Shown piece after piece: positions 22,301-33,000 of a stretch of DNA of 35,900 nt (positions are counted from its first letter, which is position 1; the number at the start of each line of letters is the position of its first letter). This stretch comes from Rhizophagus sp. LPA8_4_AMF (Eukaryota; Glomeromycota; Glomeromycetes; Glomerales; Glomeraceae). The notes under the pieces are model-generated. The model saw only the letters and a program-made list of their open reading frames with translations, was not told the DNA's origin and ran no database searches. The position numbers and the translations under genes are program-made. The stretch spans positions 1 to 35,900 of the forward strand of contig JADRCO010000366.1 in NCBI GenBank assembly GCA_021464525.1. The letters run 5' to 3'.

Positions 22301-25033
22301 CTTCATCCAGGGTTCAATTGGTATCCGTGGTAAATGATAAGCCTCCTTATTATAGACTGATACGTCATCTTCATCCAAGATAAAGTAATCTTGAAACGGA
22401 GAAGCTAATTTATCATTGATCCAAATGACGAGATCCTCATCTAAAAGACCATGAGAAATGAAATAGGCGAGCTCGTCAAACGCAAAAGAAAGACAAGCCT
22501 TAAAAAGTAGAGAATAAATTTCAAGATAAAATAGTGAATATACGTAAAAACGATTAAATTATGTTTACTCTACCATTGATCTCACACAATGTCGCTCAAT
22601 TTTAGTAAGAGTTTCTTTTACTATATCTAAGAATGGATTACGTTTCTCTGAGTTCTGTAAACCTAATAGAAAGTATTTTAATAATTTTTGATTAAATATT
22701 CATATGAATACTAATGAAAAAATTTGCAACTTACCAGAATTTGGGTCAACATCATTTGAACTTAATTCTTTGGCGCCCAAAGTTTTCACCAAAGCCAAAG
22801 CTCCAATGACACCGATCTGTTTGTATTTTTCACTAGGATTCGACAATTGTTTTTGAATAACAATTGAAAACTCAGAAAGTAAGCCACTTCTACCATCCCC
22901 ATAGTTAGCGTCCTTCAATAATTTTAATCTTAATTAAAACTCGATCAAATAACTTCTTTAAACAAACATTAAGAAGTTAGTAAAATTACCTCACATATTA
23001 GTTTGCTTAACACATTAAACAATATTCTAATTTGATCTATTGATAGGTTATCCAAATAATCCAAGATCCCTTTCACAAAAATTGTGAATCGACATATTTT
23101 TACGAGATCAGTTTCAACAAGATGTGAAAGTACTGATAGTGCAGAATCTGCCTCAGTATTTGAACCACTCCCAATATGTGTTACTAACGAGGCTATAATT
23201 TCTTGTTGTTCATAAGTTTCGAATACCATGAAAGAACTTTTATATAATGAACAAGCAGTCCGTGCTAATGTTGCTTGCTGTTGACTTGATCGAAGAAGGC
23301 TTTCCGAAAGTGAAATAATATTATTAAAATATTCTTGCAAACCTTCATAGTGACACGTAATGGCTTCTTCTAAAAGCTCCCTTGTAAAAAGACCACTTTC
23401 AATCTTTTTGCGGAATATATTTTCAACTTTTTTCTTTGTACCCGGGATTGAATGCATAATCAACAAAATCAAAACATCAATGATCATGTGTTTTGTCTAA
23501 AAATAAAAAAAAGCAAGTCAATTTTTTTAAAATTCAAGTTCTTTTTAAAAATTATATGAGCCAAAACTTGTACCGTCACTTTGATATCATTGATTGCTTT
23601 AGTCCAAGCGTCCATAATGAACTTATGAAATTGGATTCCGTTTTTAATTGAATCAAGAATCAAAGATTCAGGGACTTGTTCCTTTTTCTTCTTTTGATTG
23701 CGCTTCGATTGGTTTGTTTCGCTTTGTAATTTTCCTATTGAACGAAAATCGACTCTTTCCCTAATTTGTTTAATAATCTACAAGATAATTTATTAAGTCT
23801 TCAACCACTTATAAAATTTGTCAAAATAAAATTGTCAATGAAACATACTATAAAAGCATCATCAGGTGTAGCCGTCTGAAGCAAGAACTTGATAATAAGT
23901 GGTAAATCTTCCAAATCTGCTGATTCAAGCTGATCAAAGACTGTTTCGCGAATTTTACACATATAATCTTCTTGTATTATAAAATTAGAGAGTGCATCAA
24001 GAATGGGGACTATTAATCGATGGTTTTGGTCCATTAATTCTATAAGAGCCTTAATAACCGTCTAAAAGATTAAAAGAAAAGGATTTTATATTATGGGTAA
24101 TCATTCTTATATTATTGTATTCTAAATTACATTCATTACCATCTGTTCTGAATCGTTAATAATTTCAGGTAAATTTATTATAATTTCTCTTTGGATGTCT
24201 AAAGGAGTGATGGGTATCATCTTTAAAATAATTTGATATAATAATCAAAATCTAGTTTAATAGATCATCAAATACAATTATCATATTTATAATGTCTTTA
24301 CCTCCAAGATTTTTTCTGTTAAACGAAGAGGGTCAACTGTATACTCCAGCCATTTCAATTGTTGTAATATCAATCGTGGAATTGGTGATTCAACGCTATC
24401 ATTATCCGACTCTGAAATGAATGTCGGTAATCTCTCTAATAATTGATCAAGTAGTTTTGATTGGATAATATCGATGCCCAATAGAATTCTAATCAAACTA
24501 TCTGCCACAGTACCGCTAATTGATAAAGATTTTTATGGTCAATAATAAATTAAGAGTAAGAAAATCAACGAAGTTTTGTTATTATTTACAATCTTGATTC
24601 TCCGTTCACCAAAAGAGGTTTTAAACATGTCATAAACTGTGCTGGATCCTCGTCCAATAATTCTTGTAATGCTTCTAAAAATTGATCAATAATAGGATCG
24701 GGATACTGCGGATGCGACATTAACTTTTGACAAAGTTCGCGTCGAAAAGTTGAAGGTTCTATCCCTATTTAAAGTTTAAAAGTGTTGAACAAAAGATTAA
24801 TCAGTTGAAATCGGTCTCAAAAAATCAATTAGTAAAAAATTTTTGTTTTTCCGTCTTGACATAATCTTTGGAAGACGCGTCATGGGTATGAAAATTCGGT
24901 GTGTAAAATACTTTGCGTATTCACGCGTTTAACATATCCTACCCAGTTCGTGTGGCCCTTCTCCATTACTTTTCAACTTTAAACCAGCCTCGAAACTTAG
25001 AATATGAAATATTGACTTTTGTCCTAGAGACAT
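19325..25033 (-). CDS. FANCD2: Fanconi anaemia group D2 protein (FANCD2)
   Basis: Clamp protein of interstrand-crosslink repair; with FANCI it is monoubiquitinated and locked on DNA. Exons in transcript order: 25033-24943, 24764-24590, 24515-24302, 24220-24140, 24061-23849, 23777-23574, 23496-22990, 22912-22735, 22662-22574, 22498-22295, 22209-21991, 21915-21842, 21721-21663 and 21609-19325; 4593 nt, about 1530 aa (human about 1450). Conserved blocks occur along the whole length: SLIRILLGIDIIQSKLLDQL, LEDLPLIIKFLLQTATPDDA, FVKGILDYLDNLSIDQIRIL, EKYKQIGVIGALA with acceptor-equivalent K526 (human K561), GSLEEIDALLG, FREIVNAFW, MRELEMETFGILKYG, LRYGRGFIDLFVKKMLPFID and SLEIVIFQVKAMLQHNGYPP. The C-terminal 140 residues are strongly acidic, then basic (KRSRMESNK), likely a nuclear signal, with one SQ site. 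The start is the first ATG of the SIFHILSFEAGLKLK block; a further 5' exon cannot be excluded. Confidence 0.95.
24875..24880. promoter_or_regulatory. ACGCGT (MCB-like) motif, copy 1, FANCD2 intron 1
   Basis: Palindromic ACGCGT, the core bound by MBF-type G1/S factors in ascomycete yeasts. It lies in the first intron of FANCD2, 48 bp from a second copy. Function here is inference. Confidence 0.3.
24923..24928. promoter_or_regulatory. ACGCGT (MCB-like) motif, copy 2, FANCD2 intron 1
   Basis: Second ACGCGT in the same 178-nt first intron, in the context CACGCGTTT. Paired copies near the start of a DNA-repair gene are suggestive, but chance is not excluded. Confidence 0.3.
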
Positions 25034-26619
25034 GTTAAAGACTTGAGATAATTGAGATAATTGATTAATTGTTAAACTAACGAAGACACTTATTTCGGTA
25101 TTTTATACTTACGTTTGTGTAACCATTATTATAATCGAAAATCATTAGACAAAAAAAATTTTTTTTTTTTAATAAAAAGTAGAGAAATATGCTGGCAATG
25201 GTCGACCCTTATAAACTTATTTCCAAAAAAAAAATTACGATATTTTAATAATCTCCTGTTGTTTTGGAGGAGTTTAAGTGATAAAATTATATGTTAAATC
25301 AAACAATCTTTTTTTATTTATTATCAACCATAATCGCTAAAGAGAAGTTAATCCGAAGCATTTACTGAATCAAATGTCAAGCCTTATTTTCTCATACGGG
25401 CATTGTAATGCAATGCATATTTTTTAAAGTTGTATTGTATATCTTAATTATACTAATCTTTATCAAAACGTAAAATATTATTAGTATGTCCCATATGACC
25501 GATACGAGAAAAATATTTTTTAATATTTATATCTCTGGGCGTGAGATGATTTTGATTAAACAACTTGCATAAATGATAAGTTGTAATCCAATATTGTGCA
25601 CATTCCTGGACTAGATCTTCATTATTATTAAAATTCGACAAATACATAACAGATAAATGATACTAGGTACGTACTTAGAATTTATTGTGTATTTACGTTC
25701 ACAGAGAAATGACTTTGAGTGTGCACATTAATTTTTAGTTATAATAATAATTTGTTTAAATAAAATTATCAATTTATTTTAAAATAAACAATATACCGCC
25801 TATCGATTAACAATTCTGGCAGACATCATTATTCGGCTCGAATTAACATATAATTCCTAGTCTGCATTACATAATCAAATTATTGAATTTATGCAGCCGA
25901 ATATGAAACTTGAATTTGTTTTTTAATAAAAGTCTATTACTTTTCTTTCAAAATTAATGAGAAAAAAGGAAAGATTCACTCTTTGTTATAGAAATGTGCG
26001 ACATTGTAAAAAAATTTGCGGCAGAAAATTAAACACTATTTCCTTTTTAAATACCCTTAATATACCGTTTAGGAAGATCAACAAATTAAATCTCGATCAT
26101 CTTAAGTTTGGTCAGTCACATAAGTTGACATTGTTTTTTTTACGATTTGTAACCCCTGAATATATCATATGAACATACAGATACCTACACCAAATATGTA
26201 TTGTCAAAAGGTCATGAGTTCCACTTGTATCACCATAAATATACAAATTTGAAATTAGAGCGTAATTATTGATTACTGATTAACTACTGATCAGAAATCT
26301 ATTCGGTTTATATATAAAGGGAGAAAATTATCTCAACCGTATCGGTATCGGTATTTTCCTTATTTCTTACCGTCTTGAAATTTGTTTAAAAAAAAAAATA
26401 GTTTGGTTAGTTGGGAAGCGATTCCTAAAGTATCGCACGTTTTTTACTGTTGTAATAAATTTTTTGTGTAAATCGCGTTTCGTGTAACATTCTCGTATCA
26501 TTATTTGTTTGCTGTGCTTAAACTTTAAGCTTCTCAAATTTCAAACAATTCGCATAAAAATTTCTGTCAAAACTCTGTGTCATATATTCTTGCTTCTTTC
26601 TTTTTTTCTTTTTTTAGTC
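25034..26619. other. Divergent intergenic region, FANCD2 / BTB gene
   Basis: About 1.6 kb between divergent starts. It contains a minus-strand 64-codon ORF (25453-25647) of unknown status, and a 9-bp inverted pair (TATTCGGCT / AGCCGAATA) about 60 bp apart near 25830-25900. The promoter of the downstream BTB gene is near 26310. A strong polypyrimidine-AG tract ends two bases before the BTB ATG. Nothing else is supported. Confidence 0.5.
26310..26318 (+). promoter_or_regulatory. TATA-like element for the downstream BTB gene
   Basis: A TATATAAAG match is followed by a moderately mixed sequence with CGGTATCGGTAT repeats, about 300 bp upstream of the ATG at 26620. The distance fits a long leader, perhaps with an intron in it. 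Confidence 0.4.
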
Positions 26620-27971
26620 ATGTCTTCGACTCTCAAACCTCTTAAAACCAAAAGTTGTTATGAATTCCTTCTTTCTAGCGTTTCTAAGATTGACACAACT
26701 GTATATAGTCCTCCTTTTGCCACTTCCCACGATATGTTTTGGCAACTCGAGTTCATTCCTGTACGCATAATATAATTAAGATTACATTAGATCTAAAAAT
26801 TATTGATTTTATCTTCTTTTTAATAAAATTTCTAAACTTAATTTTATAATATCTATTTGTTTTTTAGAACTCTTCAGAAGAACCTGGTCATTGCGCAGCA
26901 TTTCTTTTTGCCATACCAAATCATGAAGAGGCAAACTCTAGTGGAATATGGTCAAGAAGAAGTATATTAACTGCTAAATTATATTTGAAAAACGCAAGAA
27001 ATCAGATTTTTCTTAAGAAACAATCTGTAAAAATGAGCTCGTTCTCAGCTAAATTATCTGGATGGGGTATGTTTTTTTAATACATGCGTATTTAACAGAT
27101 CGATTTATTATGTCAAATATTAATTTGATTTTTTTATAAATTTATAGGTTGGGAAGCTTTCTTTAATAAAGCAAATTTACCGGAACATGTTTTATTTGGT
27201 GTCGAATTTGATCGAGCTGAAATGGGAATGGTTTCGCAAAAATGGCCTTTACCGAGTAACCCTCAATTACCTGATCTCATTCCGCAAGATTTAGTGAAAG
27301 CATGGGAAGGTCAACTAAACAACCCGGCAACATCTGATGTTCAATTCAACATTCAAGGTCACACAATTTATGCCAATTCATCGATTCTTTCCGCAAGATC
27401 AAAATATTTTCAATTGATATTTCAAGGGAAATGGTTAGAATCAGATTCGAATGGTAAATCAGAACCTCCACAACAAGCTAGAGAAAGAAGAAATTCTAAT
27501 AATAACGTAAATAATCATCAGGCAAGATGCAATCACGTCATTGAAGTTACCGATTTTCGCTATCAAACTTTTTTGGAGATGTTACGATTCCTTTACACAA
27601 ATAAAGTCACGTTTAAAAAGGAAGAACAACATAACGTTACTGCTTTGGATCTCTTTAGAATTGCTGATAAATATTTAATAGATGATTTACGTTTACAGGC
27701 AAAAAATGAGATTTTTAATTATTTGACAGTAAATGACGCTGCAGAATTTTTGTTTGGAACTGCATGGAAATATCCAGAATTAAAGGAACATGCGATGAAA
27801 TATGTTGTTTTGAACTTTGTTCATATTAGACAAACAACTGGGTTCAAAAATATTTTATCGGATTTGGCTAATCATCCTCAATATGCGGAAATTCTTAATG
27901 AAATTTTGGCAGAACTATTTCCAGCAACTCCTGTTAATACAGGAAAGCCTACTAAAGAAGAAGCTTCTTAG
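26620..27971 (+). CDS. BTB/POZ protein with MATH-like N-terminal domain
   Basis: Exons: 26620-26760, 26868-27066 and 27148-27971; 1164 nt, 387 aa, with all phases closing. Residues about 20-138 resemble a divergent MATH/TRAF-like beta-sandwich (MFWQLEFIP, HCAAFLFAIP, LTAKLYLKN, then WEAFFNKANLPEHVLFGVEF). The BTB domain spans about 172-300: SDVQFNIQGHTIYANSSILS, ARSKYFQLIFQGKWLES, an Asn/Gln-rich low-complexity insert of about 30 residues, then VIEVTDFRYQTFLEMLRFLY. C-terminal helices (LFRIADKYLIDDLRLQAKNE) complete it. A cullin-3 adaptor role is inferred from family knowledge. It is not a close copy of the 9640-10746 gene: it has introns, an insert in the BTB domain and a different N-terminus. 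The MATH-like call is weaker than the BTB call. Confidence 0.87.
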
Positions 27972-29128
27972 AGTTTCATTATAGAGAGAGTTGTTTTTTT
28001 TGTCTATTAGAATATTTAATTTGTTCATAAAATGTAAATTAGTTTTAATTTTCGTTTAGTTCTTATTTACTTTATGAAAGTTTAGATAATGACTTCATAG
28101 ATCGTTTTATAATTTGTAGATAGTAAATTTTCTTAAAAGAACTTTCTGGTTTTTTTTTCACTTCCCTATCCAAATTTTTTATACAATTATAATTTTTTCT
28201 TCAATTAAAAAAAAAACTACGCTAAGATATAATGTATATTAGCTGTAACAATAATAAAAATTCGAAGATTACGAAGTCGTGTTACTTTGAAGCTTTTTAA
28301 AAATTCCCACGAAGAATCTGATTATGACCATAACACTTACCATAAAAGTTAACATTGTTATTTAAAAGGAAAAGGATGAACGAAAGGAATAATCATTAAT
28401 TTCTCCGATATTTTTAAGGGGATTATCATTTAATAAAACGTCTGTCAAAATTCAAGACGCTCAGACGTTATTTATTATTTTTTTTTTGTAGTTTCTAATT
28501 TTAGAACACATTCTTTATGTAAGGATTGACAACTAAAATTCGGGGTTAAAAAAAATATAGAATAATATTTATGAATTACAGACTATAAATTTTCCGATTT
28601 ACGAAAAAAATAATTCCGGAATAGTATTATTTATAAATAAAACGCCAAAATAAGTATCAGCTGCATGAATGTCAAAAGCATGCATGTTGGTGCGTCAGTT
28701 GAATAAAATTCTGGTTTTATCTTAATGCAAATTTAACCGCAGCCACTGTAAATATGCGGCTAACAACATTCGCAGAATTGCGTAATTGAATAGGTACCCC
28801 AGATCCAAATTAGTTGTGAGTAATCGGATGAAATACTCCGTGGAGATAAAGTTAAGAGTTTAACTGCACCGAGACGAAAAGTATTTTATCCAATATAAAC
28901 AACCTTTTGAAATAATTCTGTTTAATAGGAAATATTATTGTAAACCCTCATTGTTATAAAATAACATCAGAAAATACTGTAAGTCTTATAATTGTGTAAA
29001 TTATGTAACCTGGGCTAAATACGGTTTTATATTTCTGCATGTTTAATAAAAAACTGAATAATTAATTTGCTTATTTTCAGAGTAAATAACCCTGAATTAT
29101 TATTCGAATAAATAAATTTTCCCGCCAA
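27972..29128. other. Convergent intergenic region, BTB / MEI4-like
   Basis: About 1.15 kb between two convergent 3' ends. The part from 28640 to 28880 is less AT-rich than its surroundings but has no ORF, tRNA-like fold or clear terminal repeats. It may be an old insertion. Nothing is called. Confidence 0.45.
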
Positions 29129-31053
29129 TTACTCAAATAGTTTTTCAAGCAAGTCAATGAAAGAGATAGAGCCTAATTGAACCCAAAGTTTTTCACAAAT
29201 ATTATATAAATACATTGTAAAAGCATCTCCGTGTGAAGAAGTTCGTCTATTATTTAGTATTGATGCTTCTAATAATGTAGTTATGTTCTTAATCGTTTCT
29301 CCTGCAAATAACAAATTAATTTTTTAATAATAAAGTAAAACGATTAATATAAATCCTTACCCAAGAGAATCTCATTATCCGGTTTACATCCCTGATTTTT
29401 AATTAATACTTCTTCAAGAATCCATAATAAATAATACGTGGTATCCTTACACACAATATTACTTACATGTTCAAAACCGGGTTTTCCTGAACCAATATTG
29501 GACATGTTGATAAAAGAATTTGTATCATCGGTTGTTGATTCTTTATACATGTTGAATTCTTTAATGATTAATTGAAGGCATTCTTTTGCTGCCACAAAAC
29601 AAACTGCTTCCTTAAGTCTTGGTTCAATTTCATTACATATGTGAATTAAGATGAATGTTATTACATCTCTTGGATCTTGAATTTCCGAAGATATCTCAGA
29701 TTCGAGTTCACTACTTTCTCGCATTAGTTCCTCAATTTCCACTATAGTTAATATATGGATAGCTTTAATCAAGAATGTTAAAGATGTTGCAATAGTTGAA
29801 ATGATATTATTTTTCTCAAAGTCTGAAAGTAACGGCGATTCAAGAAATACTACACAAAATAAAGATTATTATCAACACTTTGTTATCCATCAACAGCATT
29901 TAATAAAATTAATTACTTTAAAATACCTAATAATTTCTCCAAGACAGTACCAAAATTATTTACACAAGTTGAATATGTTCGCTTTAGATTACTGCTTTTT
30001 GGTGCATTTGCTTGAAATAGTTCTAACAAACTCGTCAATTTTATATTCATATAATGTATGATCTTTATGATAGTTTGCGCTATCATAATTCCAGAGTTCG
30101 TAGATGATAATTCTAAACTTGGCGAATGAATTTCAATAGTTGATTTCTCCGACATTGTAGTTGCTACTGACATCAATAGCTTTATTTGTTGTAGAAACGA
30201 CATTGCTTGATTAATGTCAAATTGTCCCCAAGTATCTAATTTAATATGAATTTAAATATTAGAACGTTAATTTGAAAAACAAGAGTTCATTGATATTACC
30301 ATCAGCTCCTGGAAGCTTTTGAAATACTTGAACATCAGGATCCTGATATTTTCTTAGTCCTCTTTTTGCAGCAGATCTTTTTTCCGATTGTTTCTTTGAA
30401 AAAATATCTCCTTCAACGGTATTAGGCTGTTGAGCCCTTGTTTTCTTCCGTTTATTTGTCACAGTACTTTGTTTTGCATTTTCAAGTTCTAAATAAGAAA
30501 AAAAAAATCAATAAATATTATACAAAAACAAATTATTATTATTAGTTTACCGTATTACCTAGCTCAACCAAACATAGTTGCTGTTTTAAAGAATCGACAT
30601 TATTTGCCAATTCCAATGCTCTTTTCCGCCATCTCGATTGTGAATTATTATACTCATCAACAATAACATTATTATTATTATCGCTTACTACTTGGTTATT
30701 TTGTTTTTCCTTATTACTATTACTAATTTTCTCCTTAACATTTTGAGTTATTTCGTTTAAATTTTTTTGTTGTACATCATTACGATTTATGAATTGGATA
30801 TAATCTAAGTTTTGCCATAGTTAATAAAAATAAAACTGATCGGATTTAATTTAAAATTAATAATACATACCTTCTACTTTCCAATCGACAGGTTTATTTC
30901 GTAGTATAACTAATGCCTTAAATTTGATTTATGCGAAAGATTAAAATAAAATTGTATAGTACATACAGAGTATTTCTTTGGTTATAAATTAAAATATTCT
31001 TTTCTTACTAAAACAAACTTAAGTCGATTATATGGAGTATCGTAAGGCTTCAT
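29129..31053 (-). CDS. MEI4: MEI4-like meiotic double-strand-break protein
   Basis: MEI4 works with REC114 as a platform for Spo11-dependent breaks on meiotic chromosome axes. Exons in transcript order: 31053-31009, 30916-30871, 30804-30559, 30488-30300, 30235-29927, 29849-29361 and 29301-29129; 1497 nt, 498 aa (mouse about 389). The N-terminus KFVLALVILRNKPVDW followed by DYIQFI, then SRWRKRALELANNVDSLKQQ, matches the animal MEI4 pattern of an LALAxxIxRxKP start, an EYTEHL-like patch and a W-R-x-K coiled coil. The C-terminus TTYYLLWILEEVLIKNQ and the final DAFTMYLYNICEKLWVQLGS match the family's FYLFWVLEQLLQ and TFYLWRVGVLLN blocks. The middle is helical, with an Asn/Lys-rich stretch and a basic RKKTRAQQP patch. 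Splice sites and phases are consistent throughout. The call rests on recalled family motifs, since MEI4 is poorly conserved. Confidence 0.72.
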
Positions 31054-31774
31054 TTTCGAATTTGTGGAAAAGAAATTTTTTGTGAAGTTAGCGTGATAGT
31101 GTTTTTAAAAACAAGCTAAGAAAAAAAACAAATTAATAATTAACCCTTCTCGATGGTAAATTTCTTATTAAAGCTATTACAAACTTAATACGTCATATAG
31201 AAAAATCACGCAGTCAAACTTAGTATAAAAGTCTGTAAACTCTATTGAACCTGTAAACCTGTCACTAAGATCATACTCTTAAATTTAATAACAAACTTTT
31301 ATTTAGTTTCAAAACAAAAAAAGGTATTCGTCAAACTTTCTAACAACGTTTATCTTGACATTTTTAATTTCTTCACATTTATCTTTGAACATACATGGAC
31401 AATGGGGTCAATCCAATCTAAGAATCTAGATTCTTTGATTTATTCCGTAAATGTGACAACGGAAAAAATTCTGATTGCTCGATCATCCCAATTGCTGCTC
31501 GTCTGTTCTTGTAGAAAATACCGAAGTCAAAAACACGATTGACATTTTTTACAGGAAAATTGGTTTTTACGGTGAACTCAATAAAATAAATACAATTTTA
31601 ATAATGTTTGAAATTCACTAATGGTTTTCCGATTGGATATTGTTAACAATAGGCGGTGACCAGCATTTACTTATAATAGAAATCAATTGGTAGATAGAAA
31701 ATATAATAATTTAATTATACTTAATAGCTGTAGAAAGATAAATCATTCTACCAGATTCTCCTTATTAAGACCAA

Positions 31775-32100
31775 TGATGAATTGGACAAGGTCCAATTAA
31801 AAAAATTTGAAACTATTGGAGTATTGGACATGGACTAATTGGATATAGTTTACTCCAAGTCCAATTGAATTTTTATATTATTAATAATCCATTTCGTGAT
31901 TAATGATTTTTGCAAACAAAATTAATTAGCTAAATGCTTTTTTTTTTATTTTGATCTTGTGAGTCTTCAAATTAAATTGTTATACCCAATAATTAACAAT
32001 CGTATAAAAATAACAATGGAATTTATCAAGATCCGATAGTCCAATAAAATTTAAACAAAATCAATATTCCAATTGTCCAATTGTCCGATCATTCATCAGT
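31775..32100. repeat. Degenerate inverted-repeat element, GGACAATTGGACAATT type
   Basis: TGATGAATTGGACAAGG at the left and, inverted, TGATGAATGATCGGACAATT at the right, with many TCCAATT or AATTGGA words between. It resembles a decayed MITE; no target duplication was found. Confidence 0.3.
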
Positions 32101-32698
32101 TCAAAAAGTCAGAAAATTTGATAATCTTTTAATCTTTTAAGGGTTAATAACATAAGGAAATAAGGAGGTTTAAAGAATTTAAGTGGTAACTTTTTTTATT
32201 TAAATTGATAATTTATTTTTTTTTACACTTTTACACAAAAGAAAAAAATGTCAACTTTTTTAACTTTCTTGCTTTTCTTTTAATTTTACCCTGAAATTGG
32301 ATTTTTTCATTCATAATAGGTACAATTAGCAAAAAGTTTAGGCCTTATGTTTAACTTTTGTTTCTCCGATTATCATGAGAGCCAATCCTTTACCTTTTTT
32401 TTAGAATTAAAGAACAGGCACACAGGATGGAGGATTAAATATCTTTAGAATGAAATAAAAAAAGACATTATTAATTGGATTAATAGTCTACTTCAGAATT
32501 GATTGATCGTAATTTTTGATCAGTTATACAAAAATTATAACCAATAAATTTTGTTTGTATTTCGTTTGTAGAATGATGAACCATAGATCGCTTTGGTCGA
32601 ATAAACAACAAAAATAAACAAAAATAAACAAACCAATAGCTTGTTAATAGATTAATAGTTTATTATGATCAATCAATAATATTGCAAATTTTAGTTTT

Positions 32699-33000
32699 TA
32701 CACTACTTGGACAAAAGTAGCGGGAATTAATATTTTATTAATTACTCAAAAACATACACAATAATAATACTTGAAATTTTAATATGTGATGACGTAGGTT
32801 CTTCAGAACATATATTCAAAATTTCATAGTTCTAGCATTCATACAACTATATTAATTAAAGAAAACTCAAAAAAGAAATTTTAACAATTATCTATGTATA
32901 TTATATAAAAATAAACAAATAGTCCAATACTGCCAGTTTATTTGGAATTGTATATAACAATCATACCAGAAATTTTAATATGTGGCAGTACACTGAGTAC
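32699..33000. mobile_element. Possible decayed Tc1-like relic
   Basis: TACACTACTTGGACAAAAGT at 32699-32718 looks like a Tc1/mariner end starting at a TA. A 16-bp direct repeat GAAATTTTAATATGTG occurs at 32773 and 32969. A TACTGCCA/TGGCAGTA inverted pair lies within the second half. No matching opposite end was found. Confidence 0.3.

Noticed and set aside
25957-26172. 71-codon plus-strand ORF upstream of the second BTB gene
   Set aside because: Basic, Asn/Ile/Lys-rich composition expected by chance in AT-rich DNA; it sits in the presumed promoter region and shows no known motif.
28640-28880. Less AT-rich patch considered as an RNA gene or tRNA
   Set aside because: No cloverleaf, B-box or long inverted repeat could be found; the CCGCA/TGCGG pairing is too short.
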